DNA from: Desulfonatronum thioautotrophicum
Lineage (GTDB): Bacteria; Desulfobacterota; Desulfovibrionia; Desulfovibrionales; Desulfonatronaceae
Length of the DNA stretch: 64,000 bases
NCBI RefSeq assembly: GCF_000934745.1
Contig: NZ_JYNO01000019.1
Location: 1 to 64,000 of the forward strand
Direction: 5' to 3'
In this document: positions 62,384 to 64,000 of the stretch, piece by piece
Layout of the letters: the number at the start of each line of letters is the position of its first letter
Numbering within the stretch: position 1 is the stretch's first letter
The notes under the pieces: generated by a model
Databases searched by the model: none
What the model was told of the DNA's origin: nothing
Seen by the model: the letters and a program-made list of their open reading frames with translations, nothing else
Translations under genes and position numbers: made by a program

Positions 62384-63351
62384 GCTTCGCTGATCTCCTC
62401 GCTGATGGCCATGCCGAAATGCCGTCCGGCCGTGTCCAGGCGACAGAGGATTTCATCCCCCGGCGCCAGGGCAACCACGCTCACCGGGGAGCCGTCGGGG
62501 CGGACCAGACGGATGGTTTCCGCGTTTTGCAGAAAAATCGTGCCGGTTCGATCGCCGCAAGAGGCGGAAATCAGGATCAATGGCCGGATTTCCACCTTGG
62601 AGCGGCCGACCACGGCCAGGGATGTCCGACCGGTAGCGTCAACAATGAGCACTTCCCGGCCGGAAGCGATTTCCCCAAGATAGGCGGTTCGATCCCGGGG
62701 CAGCAGGGTGTAGGCATGCACGGCTCCGGCGTTGATCCGGAAGGGGCGGGCCGCGACATAGGGGTTTTCCTCGGTTTCAGCGTGAACCAGGAAGGTGAAG
62801 GCACTGGAATTGCCCACGAGCATGCCCTGGCCGGTGCGCAGCAGCGAGCAGGTGTCCACGCAGACCCGGTGGCCCAGGCCCACAGGGGTGATGGCATCAA
62901 TCCGGGCGGTACTCAGTTCCAATCGGCCCTCGGAAAGCTTCAGTGCGGCAACAATGGCCTTCAACTCCGCCCCGGCCTCGGGCAGGACCACCACGAAATC
63001 CACCCCGCGCTCCAGGATGCCCGCGGCCAGTCGGGCCTGATCCAGGGAAGCGACCTCCACGCCCAGCCCATCGCCCTGGGCCAGAATATTCTCCACGGGA
63101 ATGATTTCCCAGCCCAGCCGGAGCAGCACCTTGCCCTGGGTGCGCAGGCAGTGCACCGCGCTGTCTTCGTCGGCCTTGGATTCCAGGCAGACCGTGGAGA
63201 GTTCCTCTTCAGGCAGCACGGTGATCCGCCCCAGGGCCTTGATTTCCTCCACCCGGTCCGCCGGGGCGATGATGGCGTCCACCCCGGACTCCAAGGCCAA
63301 GGTGACGGTGGCTTTGTCGAAGGGTACGGCCTTGAACCAAACTTGGGTCAT
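62380..63351 (-). CDS. 3-dehydroquinate synthase II (archaeal-type)
   Basis: A 323-residue enzyme that oxidises and cyclises 2-amino-3,7-dideoxy-hept-6-ulosonate to 3-dehydroquinate with NAD+, the alternative to aroB. The family pattern is clear: VTLALESGVDAIIAP, GHRVCVDTCSLLRTGQGMLV and GNSSAFTFLVHAETEENPYV, then RPFRINAGAVHAY and the C-terminal RLDTAGRHFG. GAGG is eight bases before the ATG at 63351. It follows the partial aldolase gene by 14 bases. Confidence 0.93.
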   Translation of the reverse strand: MTQVWFKAVPFDKATVTLALESGVDAIIAPADRVEEIKALGRITVLPEEELSTVCLESKADEDSAVHCLRTQGKVLLRLGWEIIPVENILAQGDGLGVEVASLDQARLAAGILERGVDFVVVLPEAGAELKAIVAALKLSEGRLELSTARIDAITPVGLGHRVCVDTCSLLRTGQGMLVGNSSAFTFLVHAETEENPYVAARPFRINAGAVHAYTLLPRDRTAYLGEIASGREVLIVDATGRTSLAVVGRSKVEIRPLILISASCGDRTGTIFLQNAETIRLVRPDGSPVSVVALAPGDEILCRLDTAGRHFGMAISEEISEA

Positions 63352-63365
63352 GATCATGTCCTCGT

Positions 63366-64000
63366 TTATTGCAAAAGTTCCATGGCCTGCGCCACTTCCC
63401 AGTCGTCATGGACGATGCCGTGCAGGGCCTGAACCAGGCGGGCGGGTTGCCGGGCCTGGAAGATGTTCCGGCCGATGGACAGTCCCGCGCCTCCGGCCTG
63501 GAGGCTGTCGGAAACCATGCGCACCAGGTCCTCGCTGCTGTCCAGTTTCGGTCCCCCGGCAATCACCACCGGCACGCAGCAACCGTCCACCACCTTGCGG
63601 AAGGACTCGATGCTGCCGGTGTAGGGCACCTTGACCACATCCGCGCCCAGTTCCACGCCCACCCGGGCACATTGGGCCACCACGCCCGGATCGTATTCAT
63701 CGGCGATTTTCGGGCCGCGGGCATAGACCATGGCCAGCACCGGCATGCCCCAGTCCATGGCCGCGGTGGTGACCCGGCCCATCTGCTCCAGCATGTAGCG
63801 CTCGGTTTCGTCGCCCAGGTTGATGTGCAGGCTGACTGCGTCCGCACCCAGCTTGATGGCGTCCTCCACCGTGCCCACCAGGGTCTTGGCATTGGGAAAC
63901 GGGGAGAGGGACGTGCTGGCCGAAAGGTGGACGATCAACCCGATGTCCGCGCCCTTGCCCCGGTGGGAGCAGCGCACCAGCCCCTTGTGCAGGATGATGG
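63366..64000 (-). CDS. 2-amino-3,7-dideoxy-D-threo-hept-6-ulosonate synthase, 5' end missing
   Basis: At least 211 residues of the fructose-bisphosphate aldolase class I-like enzyme that makes the precursor of dehydroquinate. The window cuts off the N-terminus. Visible motifs are [47 protein letters not shown] (catalytic lysine), [14 protein letters not shown] and [10 protein letters not shown]. It pairs with the DHQ synthase II gene as in archaea and Desulfovibrio. Confidence 0.92.
   Translation of the reverse strand, partial: IILHKGLVRCSHRGKGADIGLIVHLSASTSLSPFPNAKTLVGTVEDAIKLGADAVSLHINLGDETERYMLEQMGRVTTAAMDWGMPVLAMVYARGPKIADEYDPGVVAQCARVGVELGADVVKVPYTGSIESFRKVVDGCCVPVVIAGGPKLDSSEDLVRMVSDSLQAGGAGLSIGRNIFQARQPARLVQALHGIVHDDWEVAQAMELLQ

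Noticed and set aside
61292-62683. 463-codon open frame on the plus strand
   Set aside because: Antisense to pheA and DHQ synthase II; no support.

Overview
The window reads as chromosome of an anaerobic, sulfate-reducing member of the Desulfovibrionales, possibly Desulfonatronum-like (inference; there is no 16S gene). The evidence is a periplasmic [NiFe] hydrogenase, an oxygen-defence cluster typical of sulfate reducers (PerR-type regulator, rubrerythrin, desulfoferrodoxin, two rubredoxins, rubredoxin:oxygen oxidoreductase), multiheme cytochromes c, a heme-bearing chemoreceptor, and the archaeal-type entry to the shikimate pathway placed ahead of pheA-aroA-tyrA-trpEGDCFBA. Layout, left to right. 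1-9 kb: accessory DNA with the tail of a DUF4338 protein, a pentaheme cytochrome, a PPC-domain protein, a decayed hsdR tail beside a MazF/ribbon-helix-helix pair, a Fic protein, an AlkD-type glycosylase, and an AbiEii-type nucleotidyltransferase with a small partner. 7.5-12 kb: two genes that together make up one acyl-CoA dehydratase activase-like system. 12-20 kb: a queuosine-precursor transporter, the SRP RNA gene, putA, an antitoxin with a broken PIN toxin, and an ACT/UPF0210 pair. 20-30 kb: a molybdopterin oxidoreductase fused to a glutamine amidotransferase, trmFO, a second Fic protein, a helicase-exonuclease fusion, a DUF4160/DUF2442 pair and an MBL hydrolase. 30-38 kb: a PhoU-aminoglycoside-phosphotransferase fusion, an M29 aminopeptidase, a CsgG-like lipoprotein, a NicO-type transporter, and a tightly overlapping ACT-ptb-buk operon. 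39-42 kb: type III glutamine synthetase. 41.5-45 kb: hydrogenase genes hynB-hynA-hynD. 45-49 kb: the oxygen-defence cluster. 49-52 kb: a tetraheme cytochrome and a heme chemoreceptor. 52-64 kb: the aromatic amino acid supercluster, running off the right edge. The genes point to life with H2 and other electron donors under occasional oxygen exposure. Hydrogen is oxidised in the periplasm by HynAB, and cytochromes c could carry the electrons. The rubredoxins feed rubrerythrin, desulfoferrodoxin and Roo, which remove peroxide, superoxide and O2. Ptb and Buk can turn acyl-CoA into ATP. The strongest anomaly is a single in-frame TGA in hynA at 43687-43689, exactly where the second cysteine of the N-terminal nickel-binding CGVC motif belongs. 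Everything else in the gene is intact, so this is either selenocysteine at an unusual hydrogenase position or a single nonsense change or sequencing error. Other notable structures are a three-copy, roughly 124-bp palindromic MITE-like repeat, a 52-bp tandem duplication that doubles the trpB ribosome-binding site and start, and several gene fusions and decaying toxin or restriction genes. All identifications come from reading the sequence; no database search was run.
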